A stretch of 31,123 nt of DNA, taken from IMG/VR virus record IMGVR_UViG_3300048032_000136, positions 1 through 31,123 of that record; one strand, 5' to 3'. The first letter of the stretch is position 1. Each line of letters opens with the position of its first letter. The translations under genes and the position numbers were made by a program. Below, in pieces: positions 20,239-28,391 of the stretch. Source of the DNA: a virus. A model generated the notes under the pieces. That model saw only the letters and a program-made list of their open reading frames with translations, did not search any database and was not told the origin of the DNA.

Positions 20239-21896
20239 AGAAAAAATCTAAAGAATACTTAGATAGGCTACGACAGCAAGACATGAGTGTGGAGTATCGC
20301 TGCATCAATGGACTCCAGCGCACCCCTTGGTCAATCAATAAGCCTGTGCTTGAGGTAATGAGAACAGCATGGGACAGCGGTGAAGAGTGGGCTGGCCTCC
20401 CTCCTCGTGAAGACTTACCCTTACCTGTGTACCCATTCGATAAAGACCCACAGGAAATGAGCGAGGCAGAGAAGCTACTGTTCAGAGATTGGTCAAGCAA
20501 ACGCAACCGTGTTTACCAAGCAAATGGTAAGTCAATGTCACGGCGTATCCAGGTGGAGCGTACACTACAGCTTGCTAATCACTATGCTAAGTATGACGAG
20601 TTCTACTTTGTATGGCAGTTAGACTTTCGTTCACGCAAGTATCCTGTTGAGTCCTTCATGTCACCACAGGTAGCTGATTGGGGCAAGGCTCTCATTGGAT
20701 TTACCTACGGCTTCCCTATTAACGAAGCAGGTGATGCTGATTGGCTGGCTATTCATGGTGCTAACTTGTTCGGTAATGACAAGGTATCCTTTTCTGAGCG
20801 TATCCAGTGGGCATGGGATAGTGAGGCTGACATAGTAAAGGTAGCTGAGAACCCACTTGATTACATGTGGTGGACTCAGGCTGACAAGCCTTGGCAGTTC
20901 CTTGGTTGGTGTATGGAATGGTATGGTCTACTACGTCAGGGTTGGGGATACTACACACACCTACCCTGCGCCGCTGATGGTAGCTGTAATGGACTGCAAC
21001 ATCTAAGTGCAATCCTACTCGATAAGCAGGGTGGTAGGGCTACTAACTTAATACCATCAGATGCACCGTCAGATATATACACTGATGTAGCAATTAGGGC
21101 TGAGACTTTAATTAAACAAGATGCCCAAGCTGGTAATGAGATGGCTAAGAAATGCTTAGAGTTTGGCGTCACTCGCAGTCTAACGAAGAGGCCTGTAATG
21201 ATTACGCCTTACTCTGGTACACAACACGCTTGTCGTGAGTATATCCAAGATGCAATCGCTGATAGAATAGAGAAGAAGGGAGACTGTAACCCCTTCGGTG
21301 ATGATTACTTTGAAGCTTCGCTCTACCTAAGTCGCCACATCTGGCAGGGTATTAACGAGACTATCTCATCAGCCCGGCAGGTAATGGACTACGTTAAGAC
21401 CATCGGCTCACACTACGCTGATGCTAACAAACATATGGAATGGGTAACGCCTACTAATTTTCTAGTTGTACAGCCCTACCTCAACACTAAAAAGCGCAGG
21501 ATTGAGACACACATTGATGGTAGTATTGTACGACTAAGTTACCAACAAGAATTAGAAGATGTGAATAGGTCACGGATTACAACAGGTAGTAGCCCTAACT
21601 TCATTCACTCATTGGATGCAGCTGCTTTAACTAAAACTGTTGTCAGGTGTATGGATGATGGAATGACTGACTTCGCTATGGTGCATGACAGCTATGGTAC
21701 ACACAGCCCTAACATGCCTATCTTGTCACAAGTATTACGAGAAGCTTTTGTTGAAATGTATCAGGAGAATGATGTGTTACAACAACTGCGTGACCACGCT
21801 TGTTACACTATAGGAGATAATACACTACCCCAACCACCAACTAAGGGAGACTTAGATTTAAGCAGGATACTGGAATCACAGTACTTCTTTGCATAG
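20235..21896 (+). CDS. T7-type RNA polymerase, catalytic part (split gene B)
   Basis: 553 residues with TTG at 20235, overlapping gene A by four bases (TTGA), and GAGG at 20226-20229 five bases upstream. It covers all polymerase motifs: Asp248 (ADGSCNGLQHLSA), Arg314, Lys318 and Tyr326 (TRSLTKRPVMITPY), a specificity-loop region (EWVTPTNFLVVQPYLNTKKR) and Asp485 (MVHDSYGT). It ends ESQYFFA, like T7's ESDFAFA. No residues seem lost at the junction. Either the enzyme works as two subunits made by coupled translation, or one base is missing in the sequence. Its promoters are probably the 14383, 21898 and 30086 motifs. Confidence 0.93.
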   Translation: MKKKSKEYLDRLRQQDMSVEYRCINGLQRTPWSINKPVLEVMRTAWDSGEEWAGLPPREDLPLPVYPFDKDPQEMSEAEKLLFRDWSSKRNRVYQANGKSMSRRIQVERTLQLANHYAKYDEFYFVWQLDFRSRKYPVESFMSPQVADWGKALIGFTYGFPINEAGDADWLAIHGANLFGNDKVSFSERIQWAWDSEADIVKVAENPLDYMWWTQADKPWQFLGWCMEWYGLLRQGWGYYTHLPCAADGSCNGLQHLSAILLDKQGGRATNLIPSDAPSDIYTDVAIRAETLIKQDAQAGNEMAKKCLEFGVTRSLTKRPVMITPYSGTQHACREYIQDAIADRIEKKGDCNPFGDDYFEASLYLSRHIWQGINETISSARQVMDYVKTIGSHYADANKHMEWVTPTNFLVVQPYLNTKKRRIETHIDGSIVRLSYQQELEDVNRSRITTGSSPNFIHSLDAAALTKTVVRCMDDGMTDFAMVHDSYGTHSPNMPILSQVLREAFVEMYQENDVLQQLRDHACYTIGDNTLPQPPTKGDLDLSRILESQYFFA

Positions 21897-21897
21897 T

Positions 21898-21916
21898 TTC
21901 TAACCTTCCCCTATAG
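21898..21916 (+). promoter_or_regulatory. Phage RNA polymerase promoter, copy 2
   Basis: TTCTAACCTTCCCCTATAG, identical over 19 bases to copy 1, two bases after the polymerase stop codon. G21916 is the likely start of transcription. It would drive the replication and nucleotide-metabolism genes, beginning with the single-stranded DNA binding protein. Confidence 0.8.
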
Positions 21917-21943
21917 CCTATTAGTTACACTCAAGGAGATATT

Positions 21944-22561
21944 ATGAATAAAACAAAAGTAGTAGAAGGTAAATCAATCTATGGTCAAAATGTATTTGAA
22001 CCAAACAAAGATTTTGAAAAGCAGTTTGGGACATACTCCATTGACCTACTCAAACCAGAAGAAGAAGCAGTTAAACTATGTGAGTACCTTGAAGGTCTAG
22101 TGAATGAACGCTACGCCGCAGAGGTCAAAGCTTCTAAGAAACCAGATAGCTTGTCCACTCGTTTACCTTTCGTGCGCCATACTGACAAAGCTGGTAACGA
22201 AACAGGAGACATCCGATTTAAGTTTAAGTTGAAAGCTGGTGGCGTGGGTGACAACGGAGAGTGGTATCAGAAACCAGCAGTCTTAGATGCCAAGCGTAAA
22301 CCAATGTCAGGCGAGAAGTTAATCGGTAACGGTAGTCGTGTAAAGGTTGCCTTCAACCCCTCAGTTTATTTTGTACAAGGTACTGTTGGGGTCACCTTGA
22401 AACTGGACGCTGTACAAGTGATTGACCTTGTGCCTCACAAAGACCCAGCAGCTTTATTCGATGACGAGGATGGCTACACTGAATCGGCTGTCGAGAAAGA
22501 TGACCGTCAAGAAAGCCCATTCGATAGTGAAGAGACAGACATTGCCGAAGGGAACTTTTGA
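21944..22561 (+). CDS. Single-stranded DNA binding protein (T7 gp2.5-like)
   Basis: 205 residues from ATG 21944 with AAGGAGATATT upstream. It coats single-stranded DNA and organises the replisome. The OB-fold-like core spans about residues 20-160 (GDIRFKFKLKAGGVGDNGEW, GNGSRVKVAFNPSVYFVQGT, GVTLKLDAVQVIDL). It is followed by an acidic tail that ends in Phe (EETDIAEGNF), the gp2.5 hallmark that contacts polymerase and primase-helicase. Length is close to T7's 232. It is the first gene after phage promoter 2, and its 3' end overlaps the endonuclease start. Confidence 0.85.
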   Translation: MNKTKVVEGKSIYGQNVFEPNKDFEKQFGTYSIDLLKPEEEAVKLCEYLEGLVNERYAAEVKASKKPDSLSTRLPFVRHTDKAGNETGDIRFKFKLKAGGVGDNGEWYQKPAVLDAKRKPMSGEKLIGNGSRVKVAFNPSVYFVQGTVGVTLKLDAVQVIDLVPHKDPAALFDDEDGYTESAVEKDDRQESPFDSEETDIAEGNF

Positions 22562-22901
22562 GGAACACGTCATCTCTGACCTAGAAAGCAGGGGCGTTTC
22601 GTTTGCTTATGAACCACATAGCATACCCTATCGGGTGGAACGCCTCTACAATCCTGACCTTCTCATCAATGAAATCTACATAGAGATGAAGGGATACTTC
22701 CGACAGGATGCACAACGAAAGATGAAAGCAGTCAAGGCGCAGAACCCTGAGTTAGACATACGCTTCATCTTTCAGAAGGCAACCTCGCCAGTGCAAGGCG
22801 CGAAGGTACGCAAGGATGGGACAAAGATGACGTGCGCGGAGTGGGCAGACCGTAATGGTTTTGTCTGGAGTGAAGGAACTTTGCCAGAGGAGTGGGCATG
22901 A
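22500..22901 (+). CDS. Endonuclease I, Holliday junction resolvase (T7 gp3-like)
   Basis: 133 residues from ATG 22500, overlapping the ssb gene; the in-frame start at 22422 would add 26 residues without homology. It aligns with T7 endonuclease I: TFEEHVISDLESRGVSF, YEPHSIPYRV, YNPDLLI (catalytic Asp), IYIEMKGYF (Glu-x-Lys), NPELDIRFIF, CAEWADRNGF and LPEEWA. In T7 it resolves branched replication DNA and helps degrade host DNA. It overlaps the next gene by four bases (ATGA). The start could also be GTG 22527 or TTG 22542. Confidence 0.9.
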   Translation: MTVKKAHSIVKRQTLPKGTFEEHVISDLESRGVSFAYEPHSIPYRVERLYNPDLLINEIYIEMKGYFRQDAQRKMKAVKAQNPELDIRFIFQKATSPVQGAKVRKDGTKMTCAEWADRNGFVWSEGTLPEEWA

Positions 22902-23083
22902 AAGTACATAAATCAATCACAGTAAACCTACCAGTTACCATCAACGCCAACATCATAGATTGGGAACTACTTGCCTATGAAATAGTAGAAGACCAGAACA
23001 TTGAGAATGATGAACTAAAGACTATCGCAACACAGATGAGAGAAGCAGCAACTATTGTGGAGGAATCCATTGGAGGAGAGTAA
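22898..23083 (+). CDS. Small acidic protein (hypothetical, 61 aa)
   Basis: 61 residues from ATG 22898 (ATGA overlap), with AGAGGAG upstream; a GTG at 22892 is in frame but falls in the ribosome site. The sequence (HKSITVNLPVTINANIIDWE, LKTIATQMREAATIVEESIG) is acidic, a short strand pair followed by a helix. It sits between the endonuclease and primase-helicase genes, so a replication accessory is possible. Family not recognised. Confidence 0.6.
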   Translation: MKVHKSITVNLPVTINANIIDWELLAYEIVEDQNIENDELKTIATQMREAATIVEESIGGE

Positions 23084-24665
23084 CTACATCCGAAAGGAAT
23101 CATGCACTCACTGTGGTAGTTCTGATGCTAATGCTATCTACACTGACCATAGCTACTGCTTCTCTTGTGAGACATACGCTTTGCTTGGGGAAGAAGCAGA
23201 ACCTACACCAGCGAACACTAACTTAATTGATGGTCAGGTCTGTGCGCTGAGTAAGCGAGGTATCTCTAACGAAACATGTAAGTTCTGGGACTATCGTATC
23301 GGGCAGTATAAGGGACAGGCAGTACAGATTGCTAACTACAAAAATGATAGAGGTAAGACCATTGGTCAGAAGCTACGCTTTGCTAATAAAGACTTCCTGT
23401 ATCTTGGAGATAGTAAAGACATTGGGCTGTATGGTCAGCACCTATGGCGTAGCACAGGTAAGATGGTGGTCATCACAGAAGGTGAAGTCGATGCCCTCTC
23501 AGTCAGCCAGTGCTTCAACAACCGTTGGCCTGTGGTTAGCCTACCTCAAGGCAGTGCATCAGCTAAGAAAGCCATACGCAAATCTATTGAATGGCTTGAG
23601 CAGTTCGATACTGTAGTGCTTTGCTTTGACATGGACGAGCAAGGACGAAAGGCAGCTCACGAGGCCGCCCTGCTCCTCAGTCCAGGACGCACCAAGATAG
23701 CCTCCCTGCCCTCTGGGTATAAGGATGCTAACGATATGCTCAAGGCTAATCAGCAGAAGGCATTGCTTGATGCTATCTGGGGAGCCAAGAGTTTTAGACC
23801 TGATGGTATCGTAGATGGTGCTGAACTGTGGGATGTGGTATCATCAACGGACAATAAAGATAGTATCAGCTATCCCTACCAAGGCCTGACAGATAAGACT
23901 ATGGGTCTTCGCGTTGGTGAGATTGTCACTATCACAGCAGGTAGTGGCACTGGCAAGAGTCAGTTCACTAAGGAGATAGCACACCACCTAATACGCCAAG
24001 GCGAAACGCTGGGCTATATAGCCCTTGAAGAAAACGTAAAGCGTACAGCCCAAGGCCTTATGTCCTTATCAATCAACAAGCCCATTCACTTGGGTAGCGA
24101 GGGAGTCACAGAGGATGAACTTAAACTGGCCTTTGATGATACTCTTGGCACTGGCAGGGTGTTTCTCTATGACCATTGGGGTAGCACTGACTCTGATAAT
24201 CTGCTTCACAAGGTACGCTACTTGGCTAGAGGCTGTCGCTGTAACTGGATTGTACTTGACCATCTCTCTATCGTAGTTTCGGGCATGGAAGGTGGTGACG
24301 AAAGACGTACCATCGACACTCTTATGACCCAACTTCGTACACTAGTGGAGGAATTGCAGATAGGGCTGATACTAGTCAGTCACTTGAAGCGTCCGTCTGG
24401 TGACAGGGGGCATGAGGACGGAGCGCAAACCTCCATGTCTCAACTACGAGGCAGTGCTGCCATCGGGCAACTAAGCGACATGGTTATCGGGCTGGAGCGT
24501 AACCAGCAGGACAGAGACAACCTTCACATAACAACTGCAAGGCTGCTCAAGAATAGATGGTGTGGCGTGACAGGAATCTGTTGCCACTTGGCCTATTCGA
24601 TTGACACAAATCGCATGACAGAAACGGTAATTGAAGATGACTCAGAAGAATCCCCAGAATTTTAA
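23070..24665 (+). CDS. Primase-helicase (T7 gp4-like)
   Basis: 531 residues with TTG at 23070 after GGAGGAA; an in-frame TTG at 23055 would lie before that ribosome site. The N-terminal zinc finger CTHCGSSDANAIYTDHSYCF ends in the fourth Cys (CFSC). The TOPRIM primase has VVITEGEVDALSV and LCFDMDEQGRKAA. The hexameric helicase has Walker A TAGSGTGKSQF, VLDHLSIVVSG and the arginine-rich C-terminal motifs (GSAAIGQLSDMVIGLERNQ). It unwinds DNA and makes primers for the polymerase two genes downstream. All key residues are present, with length near T7 gp4 (566). Confidence 0.95.
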   Translation: MEESNYIRKESCTHCGSSDANAIYTDHSYCFSCETYALLGEEAEPTPANTNLIDGQVCALSKRGISNETCKFWDYRIGQYKGQAVQIANYKNDRGKTIGQKLRFANKDFLYLGDSKDIGLYGQHLWRSTGKMVVITEGEVDALSVSQCFNNRWPVVSLPQGSASAKKAIRKSIEWLEQFDTVVLCFDMDEQGRKAAHEAALLLSPGRTKIASLPSGYKDANDMLKANQQKALLDAIWGAKSFRPDGIVDGAELWDVVSSTDNKDSISYPYQGLTDKTMGLRVGEIVTITAGSGTGKSQFTKEIAHHLIRQGETLGYIALEENVKRTAQGLMSLSINKPIHLGSEGVTEDELKLAFDDTLGTGRVFLYDHWGSTDSDNLLHKVRYLARGCRCNWIVLDHLSIVVSGMEGGDERRTIDTLMTQLRTLVEELQIGLILVSHLKRPSGDRGHEDGAQTSMSQLRGSAAIGQLSDMVIGLERNQQDRDNLHITTARLLKNRWCGVTGICCHLAYSIDTNRMTETVIEDDSEESPEF

Positions 24666-24825
24666 GAACGTACTTGTTCTCTACACAGAAGAGCAACTCA
24701 CAAAAGCCTATCAAGATTTTCTAGAAGAAGTAACGAGCCTGATGATTGAAGGGCATGACATGGGTAACGTCCCTACACGAGAAGAGTTCCGCATCATCTT
24801 TGAAGAGGAACAAGCAAACCAGTAA
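24637..24825 (+). CDS. Small acidic protein (hypothetical, 62 aa)
   Basis: 62 residues from ATG 24637 (TTG 24631 is an alternative), overlapping the primase-helicase end. The sequence is helical and acidic (EEQLTKAYQDFLEEVTSLMI, PTREEFRIIFEEEQANQ). It lies between primase-helicase and DNA polymerase, where T7-like phages keep small uncharacterised genes. No motif is visible. Confidence 0.55.
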   Translation: MTQKNPQNFKNVLVLYTEEQLTKAYQDFLEEVTSLMIEGHDMGNVPTREEFRIIFEEEQANQ

Positions 24826-24846
24826 TCACTCCAGCGAGAGGATAAC

Positions 24847-26550
24847 ATGAACACATATATTATGGACATCGAAGCCAACCACCTACTTGAAGAAGTAACG
24901 AAAGTCTGGTGCGTTGTAATGAGAAACGCAGACACTGATGAGGTTCATACCTTTGACCCTGATGAGATAGAAGCAAGCCTAGAGTTTATGAACAAGGCTG
25001 AGTATCTCGTTGGTCACAACCTAATCGACTACGACTTGAGGGTACTCAAGAAGCTGTACGGTTGGGACTACAAGGGTAAGGTCATTGATACCTTAGTCTG
25101 CACTCGTACCATCTGGCCTCACATTGGAGAGTTAGATAGTAAAAATTTACCACAAAAATTAAGAGGTAGTCATAGCCTAAAGGCTTGGGGCTACAGATTA
25201 GGAGAACTAAAAGGTGATTTCTCTAACGGTGTGGAGTCCTTTCAACAGTACTCCAAAGAGATGCTTACATACTGCATCCAAGATACTGCATGTACCAAAG
25301 CACTCTATGATAAAATCAAAGCTAAGAACTTTAGCGAAGACGCTCTTTCCTTAGAGCATAAACTACACACCCTACTCGTGAGACAGCAGGAGGTAGGCTT
25401 CCCTTTCCACATTGAAAAGGCACAGAAGCTACACGCTTATCTGGAGGGCAGACGCTCTGAGATATACACACAGTTAGTGGATACCTTTGAGCCTACCATC
25501 ATTGAGATGAAGACCAAGACAAAGGTAATCCCCTTCAACCCTGCGTCACGCCAGCAGATAGCTGACCGCCTGATGAAACGAGGATGGGTTCCTACCTCAT
25601 TTACTCCTACGAATGAACCCAAGGTAGATGAGAAGATACTAAAAGAAATAGATATACCAGAGGCACAGCTTGTCTCTGAATATCTCATGTTGAACAAGCG
25701 TATTGCTCAGTTAGCTACAGGCAACCAAGCGTGGCTGAAACTAGAAAAGAATGGACGGATACATGGACGTGTCAATCATATGGGTGCAGTTACGTCACGC
25801 TGCACAGCAAACAATCCTAACATGCAGCAAGTACCTAGCCTCTCTGCTCCGTTTGGCAAGGAGTGCCGTGAGTTATTCTATGCGCCTGATGGGTATAGTC
25901 TCCTTGGTGCTGATGCGTCAGGGTTGGAGCTTCGTTGTCTGGCTCACTACATGGCTAACTACGATGATGGTGCGTATGCACAAGAAGTTGTCAATGGTGA
26001 TGTACACCTCAAGACACAGGAACTCGCAGGGTTACCTACCCGGGCTACAGCCAAGACTTTCATTTATGGATTCCTTTATGGTTCGGGCGATGAAAAGACA
26101 GGTCAGATTATTGGTAAGGGTGCTTCAGAAGGTAAGAAGATAAAGGCCAAGTTTCTTAGGAAACTACCTGCACTCAAGAAACTTAGAGATGATGCAGCCA
26201 GTGCAGCTAAGGAGCGTGGTTGGGTCAAGGGATTGGATGGACGTATCATACCAGTACGTCATGCCCATGCCTGTCTCAATACAATCCTGCAGTCAGCAGG
26301 AGCAATTATATGTAAGCGTTGGTACGTCACGATTGAAGCACTGCTACGCCTTAAAGGTTACACGAATGTAGATGTTACGGTTGTAGCATTCATTCACGAT
26401 GAAGTCCAAGTCCTAGTTCGCAACGGACTAGAGGATGAAGTCGGCAAACTAATTCAACAAGCGATGAAGGATACCGAAGCTTACTACAAGTTTCGATGCA
26501 CCTTAGACAGTGAGTACTCATATGGAAATGACTGGTCTTCAACCCACTAA
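24847..26550 (+). CDS. DNA polymerase, family A, T7 gp5-like without thioredoxin-binding insertion
   Basis: 567 residues from ATG 24847 (GAGAGGATAAC upstream); T7 gp5 has 704. The 3'-5' exonuclease has Asp7 and Glu9 (MDIEANHLL) and VGHNLIDYDL. Polymerase motif A has Asp356 (LLGADASGLELRCLAHYM), motif B Lys403 and Tyr407 (TAKTFIYGFLYGSGDEKTGQ), motif C His517-Asp518 (AFIHDEVQV). Between VDTFEP (about 211) and VIPFNPASRQQI (about 227) only some 10 residues remain, whereas T7 has the long thioredoxin-binding segment here. Processivity must be obtained another way. It is otherwise complete and collinear with T7. Confidence 0.96.
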   Translation: MNTYIMDIEANHLLEEVTKVWCVVMRNADTDEVHTFDPDEIEASLEFMNKAEYLVGHNLIDYDLRVLKKLYGWDYKGKVIDTLVCTRTIWPHIGELDSKNLPQKLRGSHSLKAWGYRLGELKGDFSNGVESFQQYSKEMLTYCIQDTACTKALYDKIKAKNFSEDALSLEHKLHTLLVRQQEVGFPFHIEKAQKLHAYLEGRRSEIYTQLVDTFEPTIIEMKTKTKVIPFNPASRQQIADRLMKRGWVPTSFTPTNEPKVDEKILKEIDIPEAQLVSEYLMLNKRIAQLATGNQAWLKLEKNGRIHGRVNHMGAVTSRCTANNPNMQQVPSLSAPFGKECRELFYAPDGYSLLGADASGLELRCLAHYMANYDDGAYAQEVVNGDVHLKTQELAGLPTRATAKTFIYGFLYGSGDEKTGQIIGKGASEGKKIKAKFLRKLPALKKLRDDAASAAKERGWVKGLDGRIIPVRHAHACLNTILQSAGAIICKRWYVTIEALLRLKGYTNVDVTVVAFIHDEVQVLVRNGLEDEVGKLIQQAMKDTEAYYKFRCTLDSEYSYGNDWSSTH

Positions 26551-26944
26551 AGCTAACCGTAAGAAGTTTGATATTGACCTAGCCTATGGGCAGGTGCGTG
26601 AGCAGGAAGTAGCTGACATGCTACAGGATAAAAAGATTGAAGTTAAGAGTGAGCGTGGTGTTTGGTACAACTCAGGAAACATTGCCATTGAATATGAAAG
26701 CTACGGCAAGCCATCAGGAATTGCAGCTACAGAGTCTGACTACTGGTTTCACAATCTATGCCTTGGTGACACTACTTTTGCCACCCTTGTCTTCAAGACA
26801 GATGTGCTGAAAAATATCATCAGTCAGTTAGACCATATCCGTAGCGTTAATGGTGGTGATGGGTACAAGTCTAAGATGTACCTCCTCAATCTTGAGAAGC
26901 TTTTCTCCACTGATGTAATTAAGGCACTGAAGAATGGACTTTGA
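26522..26944 (+). CDS. Putative PD-(D/E)XK-type nuclease (hypothetical)
   Basis: 140 residues from ATG 26522, inside the polymerase 3' end; GTG 26510 and ATG 26528 are in frame. After FDIDLAYGQVREQEVADML comes KKIEVKSERGVWYNSGNIAI, an E-x-K motif, and then EYESYGKPSGIAATESDYWF. An acidic residue followed by E-x-K and a G-x-x-x-E strand is the PD-(D/E)XK nuclease pattern. I recall similar proteins next to polymerase genes in other phages. DNA processing is inferred from fold and neighbours. Confidence 0.6.
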   Translation: MEMTGLQPTKANRKKFDIDLAYGQVREQEVADMLQDKKIEVKSERGVWYNSGNIAIEYESYGKPSGIAATESDYWFHNLCLGDTTFATLVFKTDVLKNIISQLDHIRSVNGGDGYKSKMYLLNLEKLFSTDVIKALKNGL

Positions 26945-27125
26945 TTTCATATTCAAACTGATTGTGACTGTGTCCTTCTTTGCCGTGAGCCTTGCTCTTG
27001 TTCTGAAGTGGGCAGTAGAGGCTTACCTAGACTACATCCAAGTAATGGAAGGTATTCGCATCATCACTTTAGAAGAACACAAAGAACGAGACATGAAAGA
27101 GGGACGTGATGATATTAATTATTGA
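26934..27125 (+). CDS. Single-span membrane protein (hypothetical, 63 aa)
   Basis: 63 residues from ATG 26934, overlapping the nuclease-like gene by 11 bases. One membrane span at about 6-25 (IFKLIVTVSFFAVSLALVLK) is followed by a charged helix (TLEEHKERDMKEGRDD). It overlaps the exonuclease start. A membrane protein inside the replication cluster is odd; it might tether replication proteins or alter the host membrane. Family not recognised. Confidence 0.55.
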   Translation: MDFDFIFKLIVTVSFFAVSLALVLKWAVEAYLDYIQVMEGIRIITLEEHKERDMKEGRDDINY

Positions 27126-27831
27126 TGCAGACATTATAGCATACAAGGCCGCCGCATCCTGTGAACATCCTATTCATTGGGGTGACGGACTGTGGACACT
27201 GCATAGCTTTGAGCAAGACGTGGATACCTATATCGGTATCTTCATGGATAAGTTAAAGCAAGAGGCTGACACAGATAAAGTACTCTGTTGCTTATCAGAC
27301 AAACTAAACTTCCGTAAAGAACTAGCACCTTACTACAAAGAGAACAGAGCTAACACTCGCAAGCCTATGCTTCTTCAGTACGCTCGTGACTATATCTGGG
27401 AACAGTGGAATAGCACAATCGTAGGCAAGCTTGAAGCTGACGATGTCATTGGTATCACAGCCACAGGGCAGGACTGTATCATCTGGTCAGAAGATAAAGA
27501 CCTTATGACTATAGCAGGTAAACACCTTGTTGATGGTGAGATTGTCGAGGTCACGCAGGATGAGGCAGACCATAGGTTCTACACTCAGGTTCTAACAGGT
27601 GATGCTTCCGACAACTACAAAGGATGTCCCGGCATAGGGGCAGTTAAGGCTGAACGTATTCTCACCCCACCAGAGGGGGAGATAGCAACAAACCTATGGC
27701 GTTGGTCACAGGTTGTATCAGCCTACCAGAAAGCTGGTCTTAATGAAGACGAAGCCCTGCTCCAAGCACGTCTAGCCTACATCAAGCGAGAAGAGTCGAT
27801 GGACTTATGGGAGCCGCCACATGAGGCATGA
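27109..27831 (+). CDS. 5'-3' exonuclease (T7 gp6-like, FEN/PIN superfamily)
   Basis: 240 residues from ATG 27109 with GAGGG five bases before it; GTG 27106 is also in frame. The acidic metal ligands appear in order: LIIDADIIAYKAA, VGKLEADDVIG, WSEDKDLMTI and LTGDASDNYKGCPGIGAVKA. The last includes the helix-three-turn-helix that grips duplex DNA. In T7 this enzyme removes RNA primers and degrades host DNA for nucleotides. Shorter than T7 gp6 (300). It is followed by nucleotide-salvage genes, consistent with host DNA recycling. Confidence 0.88.
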   Translation: MILIIDADIIAYKAAASCEHPIHWGDGLWTLHSFEQDVDTYIGIFMDKLKQEADTDKVLCCLSDKLNFRKELAPYYKENRANTRKPMLLQYARDYIWEQWNSTIVGKLEADDVIGITATGQDCIIWSEDKDLMTIAGKHLVDGEIVEVTQDEADHRFYTQVLTGDASDNYKGCPGIGAVKAERILTPPEGEIATNLWRWSQVVSAYQKAGLNEDEALLQARLAYIKREESMDLWEPPHEA

Positions 27832-28075
27832 GGAATTTATGAAACAAATGGCAAAAGCAGAGGATGATAATGTCAATAATCCGTCACACTATAATTCAGC
27901 AGGTGTCGAGTGCATCCAAGCAATCGAGGCGGCGTTGTCTCCAGAAGAGTTACGAGGCTACTACAAAGGAAACATCCTCAAGTACACATGGAGAGAGCAG
28001 TACAAAAACAAAGACGAAGACCTCAAGAAAGCCAACTGGTACTTGTCGCGTTTGGTTGGAGGGATGAATGATTAA
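27821..28075 (+). CDS. DUF3310 protein, T7 gp1.7-like nucleotide kinase candidate
   Basis: 84 residues from ATG 27821 (GGAG upstream), overlapping the exonuclease by 11 bases. The whole domain matches DUF3310: NNPSHYNSAGVECIQAIEAA, YYKGNILKYTWREQYKNKDE, DLKKANWYLSRL. T7 gp1.7, which contains this domain, is reported as a nucleotide kinase; most short members have no proven activity. It sits with MazG-like and reductase genes, so a role in the deoxynucleotide pool is reasonable. Confidence 0.82.
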   Translation: MRHEEFMKQMAKAEDDNVNNPSHYNSAGVECIQAIEAALSPEELRGYYKGNILKYTWREQYKNKDEDLKKANWYLSRLVGGMND

Positions 28076-28391
28076 CTTCAACGACTATCAAAAGAAAGCA
28101 ATCACTACTGCAGTTTACCCAAAGAAATATGGCATCTCTTACCCTGTATTAGGTTTGACTGAAGAGGCCGGGGAGGTTGCTGGCAAGGTTGCCAAAATGA
28201 TGCGCGATGGCATCCCCCTATCAAAACAGAAAAAGAATATCGAAGCAGAGATGGGCGATGTTCTTTGGATGCTGGCCGCCTTAGCCCATGACTGTGGCCT
28301 ATCCCTTCAAGAAATAGCAGAGAAAAATTTAATGAAACTAAACGCACGACAAAGTGCAGGCACACTCCACGGAGAGGGAGACAATAGATGA
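28068..28391 (+). CDS. MazG-like nucleotide pyrophosphohydrolase
   Basis: 107 residues from ATG 28068 (GGAGGGATGA upstream), overlapping the DUF3310 gene by eight bases. It has the all-alpha NTP-PPase metal motif: GLTEEAGEVAGKVAKMMRDG (E-E-x2-E) followed by IEAEMGDVLWMLAALAHDCG (E-x2-D). Such enzymes hydrolyse non-canonical or selected (d)NTPs, and phage versions are thought to tune nucleotide or alarmone pools. It overlaps the reductase gene by four bases (ATGA), so the two are likely co-translated. Confidence 0.88.
   Translation: MINFNDYQKKAITTAVYPKKYGISYPVLGLTEEAGEVAGKVAKMMRDGIPLSKQKKNIEAEMGDVLWMLAALAHDCGLSLQEIAEKNLMKLNARQSAGTLHGEGDNR

Noticed and set aside
20238-20250. Programmed frameshift on the A-run after the RNAP stop codon
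   Set aside because: The run of six A lies after the TGA of the first frame, so slippage there cannot bypass the stop; no slippery heptamer precedes it.
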